Source: an uncultured Oscillospiraceae bacterium (lineage in GTDB: Bacteria; Bacillota; Clostridia; Oscillospirales; Oscillospiraceae). Taken from it: a stretch of 14,442 nt of DNA. The stretch is from NCBI GenBank assembly GCA_934591725.1, contig CAKTPR010000056.1, positions 1-14,442 on the forward strand. The letters are read 5' to 3'. Under the pieces are notes generated by a model. That model was not told the DNA's origin, ran no database searches, and was given only the letters and a program-made list of their open reading frames with translations. The position numbers and the translations under genes are program-made. This document shows positions 5,733 to 11,539 of this stretch, piece by piece; the stretch's first letter is position 1; each line of letters begins with the position of its first letter.

Positions 5733-6404
5733 ATGAGAAAAAGACTTGCCGCTCAGGGCATCGTGAAGCTCCTCAGCGGCGCGCTGACAATGGGACTGCT
5801 CCTCTTCCTGCCAGCCGGGACTCTTGACTATCCCGGTGCATGGCGGCTGCTCTGTATGTTCTTCATCCCGGCCTTTGTCCTTGGCCTTGTCCTGCTCATC
5901 GCAAAGCCCGAACTGCTCGCAAAGCGCCTGAGCACAAGGGAGACCGAGCCTGAGCAGCGGCGTGTCCTTGCGCTCTCGTCGCTCATCTTTGCCGCAAGCT
6001 TTCTGATGTGTGCGCTTGACTTCCGCTTCGGCTGGTCGGCAGTTCCAACATGGCTGAGTACAGTCGGCTGCGTTGTGTTCCTTTTGGCGTATGCCGGTTT
6101 TGCCGAGCTTCTGCGCGAGAACGAATATCTTTCCCGCAGCGTTGAGCTTCAGGCCGGGCAGAAGGTCGTGAGCACGGGGATGTACGGCATAGTCCGCCAC
6201 CCCATGTATGCCGTGATCATCTGGCTCTTCCTCTCAATGCCGCTTATTCTTGGCTCGTATATCGGCCTTATACCGCTGGTGTTTATCCCGTATGTGTTAG
6301 TAAAGAGGCTGCTCAATGAAGAAAAGCTGCTCCGTAACGGTCTTGACGGCTACGATGAATATATGAAAAAAGTCCGTTATCGACTTATCCCATTTGTGTG
6401 GTGA
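5733..6404 (+). CDS. Isoprenylcysteine carboxyl methyltransferase-like integral membrane protein
   Basis: This 223-residue membrane protein has about five hydrophobic segments. Its C-terminal half carries the family signature: GMYGIVRHPMY (residues 149-159, with H156 and P157), then LLNEEKLL (E197/E198) and GYDEYMKKVRYRLIPFVW. These residues form the S-adenosylmethionine pocket in ICMT/phospholipid methyltransferase relatives. Bacteria generally lack prenylated CAAX proteins, so the substrate is probably a lipid or small molecule; this is inference. The start is the ATG at 5733, with GAGGTG 6 nt upstream; the GTG at 5724 lies inside that site and is less likely. It is the last gene of the operon, 18 nt after the hydrolase. 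No clear terminator follows on the plus strand. Confidence 0.87.
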   Translation: MRKRLAAQGIVKLLSGALTMGLLLFLPAGTLDYPGAWRLLCMFFIPAFVLGLVLLIAKPELLAKRLSTRETEPEQRRVLALSSLIFAASFLMCALDFRFGWSAVPTWLSTVGCVVFLLAYAGFAELLRENEYLSRSVELQAGQKVVSTGMYGIVRHPMYAVIIWLFLSMPLILGSYIGLIPLVFIPYVLVKRLLNEEKLLRNGLDGYDEYMKKVRYRLIPFVW

Positions 6405-6456
6405 CGGATATAAAACTGTGCCGATGATGTTGCGTCGGCAGATATGGGTATGAAAA

Positions 6457-6505
6457 GGCTCCCCTTGTTTTTCAAGGGGAGCTGGCGCTTTGCGCCTGAG
6501 GGGAT
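6457..6505 (-). repeat. Intergenic double-hairpin palindromic repeat, likely minus-strand terminator
   Basis: GCTCCCCTTG (6458-6467) pairs perfectly with CAAGGGGAGC (6473-6482). A second small hairpin follows, GGCGC (6484-6488) with GCGCC (6492-6496), then TGAGGGG. This two-hairpin layout resembles a dispersed intergenic repeat common in gut clostridia; I recall the pattern but cannot count copies here. Read on the minus strand the large stem is followed by CTTTTC, so it would terminate the endonuclease-family gene ending at 6569. Confidence 0.6.
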
Positions 6506-6568
6506 AAAACCTCGGCTTTTCTGCGCGGCTAAGGATGGCTGATTAGGCGCGGTATGTGTATTATCGAA

Positions 6569-7618
6569 TTATTTCAGCTTCACATTTATAAAGACCGGGT
6601 TGTGGTCTGAGCTTCCGAAATCGAGGCCGAGTGTCTGCACGTTTGTAAGCTCCACATTCGGGGAGAGGATGAAGCCGTCTATGACATAGTGCTGCGTGTT
6701 CTCGTCCTCCTTGTCGTAGGGCTGGTTGAGCAGACGGCAGCTCGGTGTGTCAAGGTCATATGCGAGCGTCCAGCCGTCGGGCAGCAGGTTCTCGTCGAGC
6801 ACCCCCGGCGTCCAGAGCTCCGGATCGATTATCGGATAAATGTCGAGACTTCCGGGGAAGACCTGATTGAAGTCGCCGCCTGCGATAACGTAGTTGCCTT
6901 TTTCGTACTCGCTCGTTATAAAGTCGCGCAGCTGATTCGTCTGGGCTATCTTTCCCTCGCCGTCGTCGTAGGCCTCAAGATGGAGATTCACGAGCACGAG
7001 CTGCTTGTCGCTGCCGTCTATCGGCAGATAGCTCACGAGAAGGCAGCGCTTGAGGTTCGCCGTGCTGACCGGCCACTTGAAGGGGCTGGGCAGGGAGATG
7101 CGCTCGGCGCTGTCGATCTTATAGTCCGTCGTCGTGAACAGGCCGCTGTGTACGCTGCCGATCGGCGGCATGGGATAGGGCACGAAGCCGCAGGAATAGT
7201 TGAGCGCGTGGACGCCCTGCGAGCGGGCAAGCAGGGCGCTCTCGTCGATGTGATAGGTGCGCGTCGAACCAACGTCGACCTCCTGAAGCATAATAAGGTC
7301 GGGCCACATATCGTCGAGCACGTCCTCAACTCCGCCGAGGTATTCCAGAACCTGCTCCTTGTCGGCGGACTGCACGCCTGTGCCGCCGTCCATGAAGAAG
7401 TCGGAGTCCTCACCGAGCCCCGCATAGCCGATGTTCCAGCTCATTATGCTCAGCTCCCTATCGGGCGGGATGAGCGAGCCTTCTTCGGAAGACACAATGT
7501 CGAGCTCCGTTACCGGATCGGGGCGGTACTCGGTTATCGTAAGCCACGCGAACAGCAGCACGACTGCCGCCAGCAGCACGGCCAGCACTGTCAGCAGAAT
7601 TTTCCAGAACTTCTTCAT
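6569..7618 (-). CDS. Membrane-anchored endonuclease/exonuclease/phosphatase family protein
   Basis: This 349-residue protein begins with a signal-anchor helix (residues 7-28, strongly hydrophobic after MKKFWK), so the catalytic domain should face outward. The domain shows the DNase I/phosphodiesterase-fold motifs in order: MSWNIGYAG (N62), MLQEVD (E113), NLHLEA (H213), GGDFNQ (D249, N251), HYVIDGFI, and the C-terminal SSDHNP (D338, H339). All the usual metal and catalytic residues are present. The substrate could be nucleic acid, a phospholipid head group or an inositol phosphate; the family does not settle this. The start ATG has CGGAGG 8 nt upstream. The gene stands alone, convergent with the metal-type operon, and an inserted inverted-repeat element begins about 24 nt upstream of its start codon. 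Confidence 0.9.
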   Translation of the reverse strand: MKKFWKILLTVLAVLLAAVVLLFAWLTITEYRPDPVTELDIVSSEEGSLIPPDRELSIMSWNIGYAGLGEDSDFFMDGGTGVQSADKEQVLEYLGGVEDVLDDMWPDLIMLQEVDVGSTRTYHIDESALLARSQGVHALNYSCGFVPYPMPPIGSVHSGLFTTTDYKIDSAERISLPSPFKWPVSTANLKRCLLVSYLPIDGSDKQLVLVNLHLEAYDDGEGKIAQTNQLRDFITSEYEKGNYVIAGGDFNQVFPGSLDIYPIIDPELWTPGVLDENLLPDGWTLAYDLDTPSCRLLNQPYDKEDENTQHYVIDGFILSPNVELTNVQTLGLDFGSSDHNPVFINVKLK

Positions 7619-7641
7619 ATGGAGAACCTCCGTATAATATT

Positions 7642-7922
7642 GTTACCATCAGTTGACGAGAGCGCACACGCCTGACAGCATGTCTTTTCGGCGCTTTTTG
7701 TCCTTTTCGCCTTGATGGGTTACGACACATCTTCGTCTCAAAAACCAAAAATCGCTCTAAAATTCAGAGCTGTCAGGTGCAAGCAGTTTTGCCGGAGCAG
7801 AAATGCGCTCAGGCAATGAAAAGCCCGAAGGCAATACTTTGTGTATTGGCAAGGGCTTTGAAGCGGCATGGGCGTTTTTCTGCCCGGCAAAACCGTGTGT
7901 GTCCTTGTCAACTGATGGTACC
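7642..7922. mobile_element. 281-bp MITE-like element with 29-bp terminal inverted repeats
   Basis: The ends 7642-7670 and 7894-7922 are inverted repeats matching at 24 of 29 positions, including a 14-bp perfect core (TACCATCAGTTGAC). No credible protein lies inside. Further paired arms exist within: CCTGACAGC (7671-7679) with GCTGTCAGG (7769-7777); a 17-bp arm with one bulge starting GTTTTGCCGG (7786-7803 with 7877-7893); and an inner hairpin built on AAAGCCC/GGGCTTT and CAATAC/GTATTG. The whole element can therefore fold into a multi-branched structure. Clear target-site duplications are not visible; both flanks are AT-rich. A non-autonomous transposable element is the simplest reading. Confidence 0.65.
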
Positions 7923-8030
7923 TTATTTTAACATTTAATCGCGGACGCTTCAAGAGATACGCGGCCGGTTTTGTCCGGTTATAGCCAAAGTTCCAAAAAA
8001 TAAACGGTGTTTTATGGGACATTTACCGAG

Positions 8031-8059
8031 TTGCCACGGACAGCATAGTGGTGTAAAAT
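8031..8059 (+). promoter_or_regulatory. Probable glyA promoter
   Basis: TTGCCA (8031-8036) is separated by 17 nt from TAAAAT (8054-8059), with TG two bases before the -10 box. It would start transcription near 8066, leaving a leader of about 188 nt before glyA. The preceding stretch 7923-8030 shows nothing I can assign. Confidence 0.55.
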
Positions 8060-8064
8060 TATAT

Positions 8065-8169
8065 AGGGCATCGCCGCACAATACGCCTGCGGTATCTGAC
8101 GGATAATTTGTGCCCTGATTTAGGCACTTTTTCTTGAAATACAAAAAAGTATTCCTGCAAAAAAGTGCC
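8065..8169 (+). promoter_or_regulatory. Structured 5' leader of glyA
   Basis: The leader contains nested pairings. AGGGCA (8065-8070) pairs with TGCCCT (8111-8116) and encloses CCGCA/TGCGG. A second element pairs GGCACTTTTT (8123-8132) with AAAAAGTGCC (8160-8169) and encloses AATAC/GTATT around an A6 loop. TGCC (8111-8114) can also pair with GGCA (8123-8126), so the two structures are mutually exclusive, as in regulatory leaders. I could not match it to a known riboswitch class (glycine, tetrahydrofolate or SAM). Confidence 0.4.
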
Positions 8170-8253
8170 GTTATCAGAACACAAATTCTCTCGCCAGCTG
8201 CTCTTGACGCATTATGCGGTGCTGCCCTGGAGAATAGAAACGGAGGCAAAGCC

Positions 8254-9495
8254 ATGTACGATAATATAAGAGTGCAGGACCCCGCGGTCTATGACGCGAT
8301 GATGCGCGAGCTCCAGCGCCAGAGAGACCATATAGAGCTTATCGCATCGGAGAACTTTGTTTCTCCCGCCGTGATGGAGGCCATGGGCAGCCATCTCACA
8401 AATAAATATGCCGAGGGCTACCCCGGTGCGCGCTATTACGGCGGCTGTCAGTATGTCGATGAGGTCGAGAACCTTGCGCGCGACAGAGCGGTGCAGCTCT
8501 TCGGCGCGGAACACGCGAACGTCCAGCCGCACTCCGGCTCGCAGGCGAATGTCGCGGTGTACCTCGCTCTCCTCAAGCCGGGCGATACCATCCTCGGCAT
8601 GGATCTGAGCCACGGCGGTCACCTGACCCACGGCTCCAAGGCGTCCATTTCCGGTAAATACTTCAACGCCTGCTTCTACGGCGTCGATTCCGAGACGGAG
8701 ACGATCGATTATGACAAGGTGCAGCAGCGCGCCGAGGAGTGCCGGCCGAAGCTCATCATCGCCGGTGCGAGCGCGTACCCGAGGTTTATAGATTTTAAGC
8801 GCATGCGTGAGATCGCGGACTCCGTCGGGGCGTATCTCATGGTAGACATGGCGCACATCGCCGGTCTTGTCGCGGCGGGAGAGCACCCGAGCCCCGTGCC
8901 CTATGCCCACGTCGTCACGACGACTACGCACAAGACCCTGCGCGGCCCGCGCGGCGCGCTCATCCTCTGCAAGGAGGAGCTGAAAAAGAAGATAGACAGC
9001 GCCGTGTTCCCCGGCACTCAGGGCGGCCCGCTTATGCACATCATCGCCGCGAAGGCCGTCTGCTTCGGCGAAGCGCTGAAGCCCGATTTCAAGGCCTATC
9101 AGCACCAGACCGTTCTCAACGCTGCGGCGCTTGCAAAGGCACTGACAGAGCAGGGACTGCGCCTTGTCTCCGGCGGCACGGATAACCACCTTATGCTCGT
9201 CGACGTGATGAGCAAGGGGCGCACCGGCATGGAGGTGCAGGAGCTGCTCGACATGGCGAACATCACCGCCAATAAGAACACCATACCCTTTGATGCCCAG
9301 TCCGTGAAGCTCACGAGCGGCATGCGCTTCGGCACGCCCGCAGTCACGACGCGCGGCATGAAGGAAGCGGAGATGGCGCAGATCGCGCAGATGATCGCCC
9401 GGCTCATCGACGAGGGCGAGAGCACCGTCGCGCAGGTGAAGGAGCAGACGATCGAGCTCTGCCGCGCCTTCCCCCTGTACCCGAAGATAAAGTGA
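8254..9495 (+). CDS. glyA: Serine hydroxymethyltransferase
   Basis: GlyA converts serine and tetrahydrofolate to glycine and 5,10-methylene-tetrahydrofolate, the main one-carbon source for purine, thymidylate and methionine synthesis. It is a cytosolic pyridoxal-phosphate enzyme. The 413-residue length is typical. Visible signatures are ELIASENFVSPAV (28-40), the substrate and cofactor region TNKYAEGYPGARYYGG (49-64), HSGSQAN (93-99), MVDMAHIAGL with Asp198 and His201, and TTTTHKTLRGPRG with the Schiff-base Lys227. The start is the ATG at 8254, with GGAGG 7 nt upstream; an open frame extends further upstream to about 8134 but lacks any start signal and falls in the structured leader. The gene stands alone with its own promoter and terminator. 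Confidence 0.98.
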   Translation: MYDNIRVQDPAVYDAMMRELQRQRDHIELIASENFVSPAVMEAMGSHLTNKYAEGYPGARYYGGCQYVDEVENLARDRAVQLFGAEHANVQPHSGSQANVAVYLALLKPGDTILGMDLSHGGHLTHGSKASISGKYFNACFYGVDSETETIDYDKVQQRAEECRPKLIIAGASAYPRFIDFKRMREIADSVGAYLMVDMAHIAGLVAAGEHPSPVPYAHVVTTTTHKTLRGPRGALILCKEELKKKIDSAVFPGTQGGPLMHIIAAKAVCFGEALKPDFKAYQHQTVLNAAALAKALTEQGLRLVSGGTDNHLMLVDVMSKGRTGMEVQELLDMANITANKNTIPFDAQSVKLTSGMRFGTPAVTTRGMKEAEMAQIAQMIARLIDEGESTVAQVKEQTIELCRAFPLYPKIK

Positions 9496-9510
9496 TATTA
9501 GCAATCAAAG

Positions 9511-9532
9511 CCCCGCGTAAAACGCGGGGTTT
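9511..9532 (+). terminator. glyA rho-independent terminator
   Basis: CCCCGCGT (9511-9518) and ACGCGGGG (9522-9529) form a perfect 8-bp GC-rich stem with a 3-nt loop, flanked by AAAG before and TTTG after, 15 nt past the glyA stop. The T run is short but position and stem strength are convincing. Confidence 0.8.
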
Positions 9533-9535
9533 GAA

Positions 9536-9765
9536 CAGGCCCCAGAAGGGCCTGGTACCAGAGCATCTCAAGATGCATGAAAAAGTCCGCCAATCGCATA
9601 GCTTTTACAGGCCGCCGCTAAAGCGGCCTGTTTTACGCCTTCGTATTGGCTCTTAAGAGTCAAAGCAATGATGACATAACAAAAACCAAATCGAAGCCCA
9701 ACGAAGTTGGTTCGATTTGAAAAGGAGGCGCAGCGGAGTGAGCGCGAGATGACTTTTGACGCAAT
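9536..9765. other. Structured non-coding stretch between glyA and tRNA-Leu
   Basis: No credible gene lies here. There are at least four stem-loops: CAGGCCC/GGGCCTG (9536-9554); GCATCT/AGATGC (9563-9576); CAGGCCGC/GCGGCCTG (9608-9630) followed by TTTT, a second plus-strand terminator candidate; and CAAATCGAA/TTCGATTTG (9687-9719) enclosing CCAAC/GTTGG. A segment GCGC-agcggagtga-GCGC follows. This density of hairpins suggests repeated intergenic elements; genome-wide copy number cannot be judged from one window. Confidence 0.5.
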
Positions 9766-9769
9766 GCAT

Positions 9770-9806
9770 AAAAAGTCGTCGCAGGCGATACGAAGCTTGC
9801 GACGAC
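9770..9806 (-). terminator. tRNA-Leu terminator
   Basis: On the minus strand, GTCGTCGCA and TGCGACGAC (9806-9798 with 9783-9775) form a 9-bp perfect stem followed by TTTTT, immediately after the CCA end of the tRNA. Confidence 0.85.
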
Positions 9807-9807
9807 G

Positions 9808-9892
9808 TGGTGCGGGTAACAGGGGTCGAACCTGCACGCCTCTCGGCACGAGAACCTAAATCTCGCATGTCTGCCAATTCCATCATACCCGC
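9808..9892 (-). tRNA. tRNA-Leu (anticodon UAG)
   Basis: This is an 85-nt class II tRNA with an encoded CCA end. The acceptor stem GCGGGTA pairs with TACCCGC, with discriminator A. The anticodon loop is TTTAGGT (anticodon TAG) between CGAGA and TCTCG. A long variable arm (GCC-GAGA-GGC) and the T loop TTCGACC follow. The long variable arm and A73 are leucine hallmarks. It reads CUA and, by wobble, other CUN codons. No clear promoter of its own was found; readthrough from tRNA-Gly would have to pass a strong terminator. Confidence 0.96.
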
Positions 9893-9900
9893 AGATATTA

Positions 9901-9928
9901 GCGGCAGATTCCCCTGCCGCTGTTTTAT
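9901..9928 (+). terminator. Plus-strand terminator-like hairpin upstream of tRNA-Leu
   Basis: GCGGCAG (9901-9907) and CTGCCGC (9914-9920) form a 7-bp stem followed by TGTTTTATT on the plus strand. On the minus strand it sits 9 nt upstream of the mature tRNA-Leu 5' end. Confidence 0.5.
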
Positions 9929-10043
9929 TGCCCTCTGTTTTTACACGGCGAGGAACCGAGGCGGAGCATAACGCTTGACCCGCATTTATAAACACAGGCT
10001 TGAACCTGCTTTTACCAAAGAATACCCGCGAAGATATTAAACT

Positions 10044-10073
10044 AAAAGCCTACTGCTTTCGCAATAGGCTTTT
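10044..10073 (-). terminator. tRNA-Gly terminator
   Basis: A 13-bp stem built from AAAAGCCTACTGC and GCAATAGGCTTTT (one mismatch) with a 4-nt loop lies 2 nt past the tRNA-Gly CCA end. The A and T ends of the stem supply a T tract in both directions, so it can act on either strand. Confidence 0.85.
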
Positions 10074-10074
10074 A

Positions 10075-10150
10075 TGGAGCGGGCAACGAGGCTCGAACTC
10101 GCTACCTCCACCTTGGCAAGGTGGCGCTCTACCGGATGAGCTATGCCCGC
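10075..10150 (-). tRNA. tRNA-Gly (anticodon GCC)
   Basis: This is a 76-nt tRNA with encoded CCA and discriminator T. The acceptor stem GCGGGCA pairs with TGCCCGC, the D arm contains AGCTCATCCGGTAGAGC, the anticodon loop is TTGCCAA between CCACC and GGTGG, and the T loop is TTCGAGC. It reads GGC and GGU. It has its own promoter and terminator. Confidence 0.96.
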
Positions 10151-10165
10151 ATCAACAACAAATGT

Positions 10166-10193
10166 ATATTACCACATTTTTTCCCGTTGTCAA
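10166..10193 (-). promoter_or_regulatory. tRNA-Gly promoter
   Basis: On the minus strand, TTGACA (10193-10188) is followed by a 16-nt spacer and TAATAT (10171-10166), with an upstream TG. The start point would lie a few bases before the mature tRNA 5' end. Confidence 0.75.
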
Positions 10194-10209
10194 GCATAAA
10201 AATCATTTC

Positions 10210-10244
10210 TGCGAACTTTTGTACTTTGTGTACAAAAGTTCGCA
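10210..10244 (-). terminator. Perfect 15-bp hairpin downstream of rlmH
   Basis: The arms at 10210-10224 (TGCGAACTTTTGTAC) and 10230-10244 are exact reverse complements around a 5-nt loop. It lies about 40 nt past the rlmH stop, just after a second, imperfect hairpin (10258-10280, GACTGC/GCAGTC ends). Together they probably end the murA-yycJ-rlmH message. The T run beyond the stem on the minus strand (ATTTTTA) is separated by several bases. Confidence 0.55.
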
Positions 10245-10283
10245 TCTGCTTTTTACCGACTGCTGCAAAACGCGGCAGTCACG

Positions 10284-10766
10284 TTACTTATGATACCTTG
10301 AGCCTTCGTTTATCTTGAAGCCGCGGTAGAGCTGCTCTATCAGCATCACGCGGGCAAGATGGTGCGGAAAGGTCATCTGCGACATGCTGAGCTTCATATC
10401 CGCCCTGCTCTTGACCTTATCCGAAAGCCCGAACGAGCCGCCGATCACAAAGCACAGCTTCGGTTTGCCGGAGTTCTCGCGCTCCGCGATGAGCTTTGCC
10501 ATGCCCTCACTCGGCATCTGCCTGCCCTCAACGCACATCGCCGTAACGTAGGCATCCGACGGGATGGCCTTTAGGATGTCCTGCGCTTCCCTGTCGAGCG
10601 CCGCGGATATCTCCGCGGGCGATGGGTTATCGCCCAGACGCTGCTCCATGAGCTCCGTCAGCTCGAAGCGGCAGAGCGTGCGCAGGCGCTTTTCGTACTC
10701 GGCAAAGGCGTCGATATAAAACTTTTCCCGCATCCTGCCGACGCAGATGAATTTCACAGACAGCAC
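10284..10766 (-). CDS. rlmH: 23S rRNA (pseudouridine-1915-N3) methyltransferase
   Basis: RlmH is a SPOUT-fold enzyme that methylates pseudouridine 1915 in helix 69 of 23S rRNA, on the assembled 70S ribosome, using S-adenosylmethionine. The 160-residue length matches the family. The N-terminal strand VKFICVGRMREKFY, the trefoil-knot motif FVIGGSFGL, and the near-invariant C-terminal block LSMSQMTFPHHLARVMLIEQLYRGFKINEGSRYHK are all present. The start is the GTG at 10766, giving the usual MLSVKFICVG beginning; a GTG at 10757 would trim three residues. It overlaps the upstream metallo-hydrolase by 13 nt and so is translated from the same message. Confidence 0.97.
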   Translation of the reverse strand: MLSVKFICVGRMREKFYIDAFAEYEKRLRTLCRFELTELMEQRLGDNPSPAEISAALDREAQDILKAIPSDAYVTAMCVEGRQMPSEGMAKLIAERENSGKPKLCFVIGGSFGLSDKVKSRADMKLSMSQMTFPHHLARVMLIEQLYRGFKINEGSRYHK

Positions 10767-11539
10767 TGCTGTGTCTCCCCTATTTCAAAGCTCATGAATC
10801 CGCTGCTCGGCGCGCAGTACAGCTCCGCGCGCGTACCGTCAAGCGCGGAGCGAGACTCGTCAAGCGCCGTCTCCGGCGTGTTGTTCTCCTTGCTGAGGTG
10901 GCCGAGGATGATGCGCATCGTCCCGTTCTCCGCAAGGTGCCTTGCGAGCACGGCGCAGTCCTTATTGGAAAGGTGTCCGTGGTCGGACAGGATGCGCCGC
11001 TTGAGATACACGGGATAAGGCCCGTAGCTGAGCATATCGATATCGTGGTTCGACTCGATAAGCACAGTCTCCGCGCCGGTAAGGCCGTCAAGCACCTCGT
11101 CGGTCACGTGACCCATGTCCGTTGCGATGGCAAAGCTGCCGGTACCGCTGAAGCGGTAGCCGACACTCTCATCCGTATCGTGCGGAGTGTGGAACGCGCG
11201 CACGCGGAGCGACCCAAGCTCGAACACGCTGCCGACATCTATTATATTCAGGCTCCCGTCAATATCCGGGAGCATACCGCGCATACGGTTCGCGACCGTA
11301 TGCGGAGCGTACACAGGCACATGGTGATACTTCAGCAGCATTTTCAGCCCTGAAATATGATCGGAGTGCTCATGCGTGATGAGCACTCCGGTAATATCAC
11401 TCATTGCAATGCCCGCTTCGCGCAGCGATGCTTCTATCCTGCGCATGGAGATCCCCGCGTCGACCAGCACATGCGTGCTCCCATCCGAGAGCAGCAGGCA
11501 GTTGCCGCCGGAACCGCTGGCAAATATGCATATTCTCAT
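10754..11539 (-). CDS. walJ: YycJ/WalJ-type metallo-beta-lactamase-fold hydrolase
   Basis: This 261-residue cytosolic protein resembles YycJ/WalJ, a two-metal nuclease-like member of the metallo-beta-lactamase fold linked in Firmicutes to cell-wall/WalRK loci and DNA repair. It starts RICIFASGSGGNC, typical of that family. It carries THEHSDHISGL (H56, H58, D60, H61), FHTPHDTDESVGY, IATDMGHVTD, SDHGHLSN and the C-terminal GHLSKENN motif. The start codon shares one base with the murA stop (TGATG), and its own stop overlaps rlmH, so murA, this gene and rlmH form one coupled unit. The usual walRK two-component genes are not adjacent here. The biochemical activity is inferred from family. Confidence 0.9.
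   Translation of the reverse strand: MRICIFASGSGGNCLLLSDGSTHVLVDAGISMRRIEASLREAGIAMSDITGVLITHEHSDHISGLKMLLKYHHVPVYAPHTVANRMRGMLPDIDGSLNIIDVGSVFELGSLRVRAFHTPHDTDESVGYRFSGTGSFAIATDMGHVTDEVLDGLTGAETVLIESNHDIDMLSYGPYPVYLKRRILSDHGHLSNKDCAVLARHLAENGTMRIILGHLSKENNTPETALDESRSALDGTRAELYCAPSSGFMSFEIGETQQCCL

Noticed and set aside
6689..7675. A 328-residue plus-strand open frame opposite the endonuclease-family gene
   Set aside because: The minus-strand protein has all family motifs; the plus-strand frame is low complexity and without a start signal.
8065..8253. Glycine, tetrahydrofolate or SAM riboswitch before glyA
   Set aside because: I looked for the conserved cores of these classes and could not align them; only unclassified structure is reported.
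7738..8255. Minus-strand frames of 94 and 101 residues upstream of glyA
   Set aside because: They run across the inverted-repeat element, the glyA promoter and the leader, and lack ribosome-binding sites and motifs.
8212..9504. A 430-residue open frame on the minus strand opposite glyA
   Set aside because: glyA is unmistakable on the plus strand, and the antisense frame is a by-product of its GC-rich codons with no family motif or ribosome-binding site.
9568..9971. Short frames over and beside tRNA-Leu on both strands
   Set aside because: They translate tRNA and hairpin sequence; such products (for example VTGVEPARLSAREPK) are common false annotations.
9500..10283. CRISPR array or phage attachment site near the tRNA genes
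   Set aside because: No regularly spaced direct repeats were seen, no integrase gene is present, and no tRNA 3'-end duplication was found.
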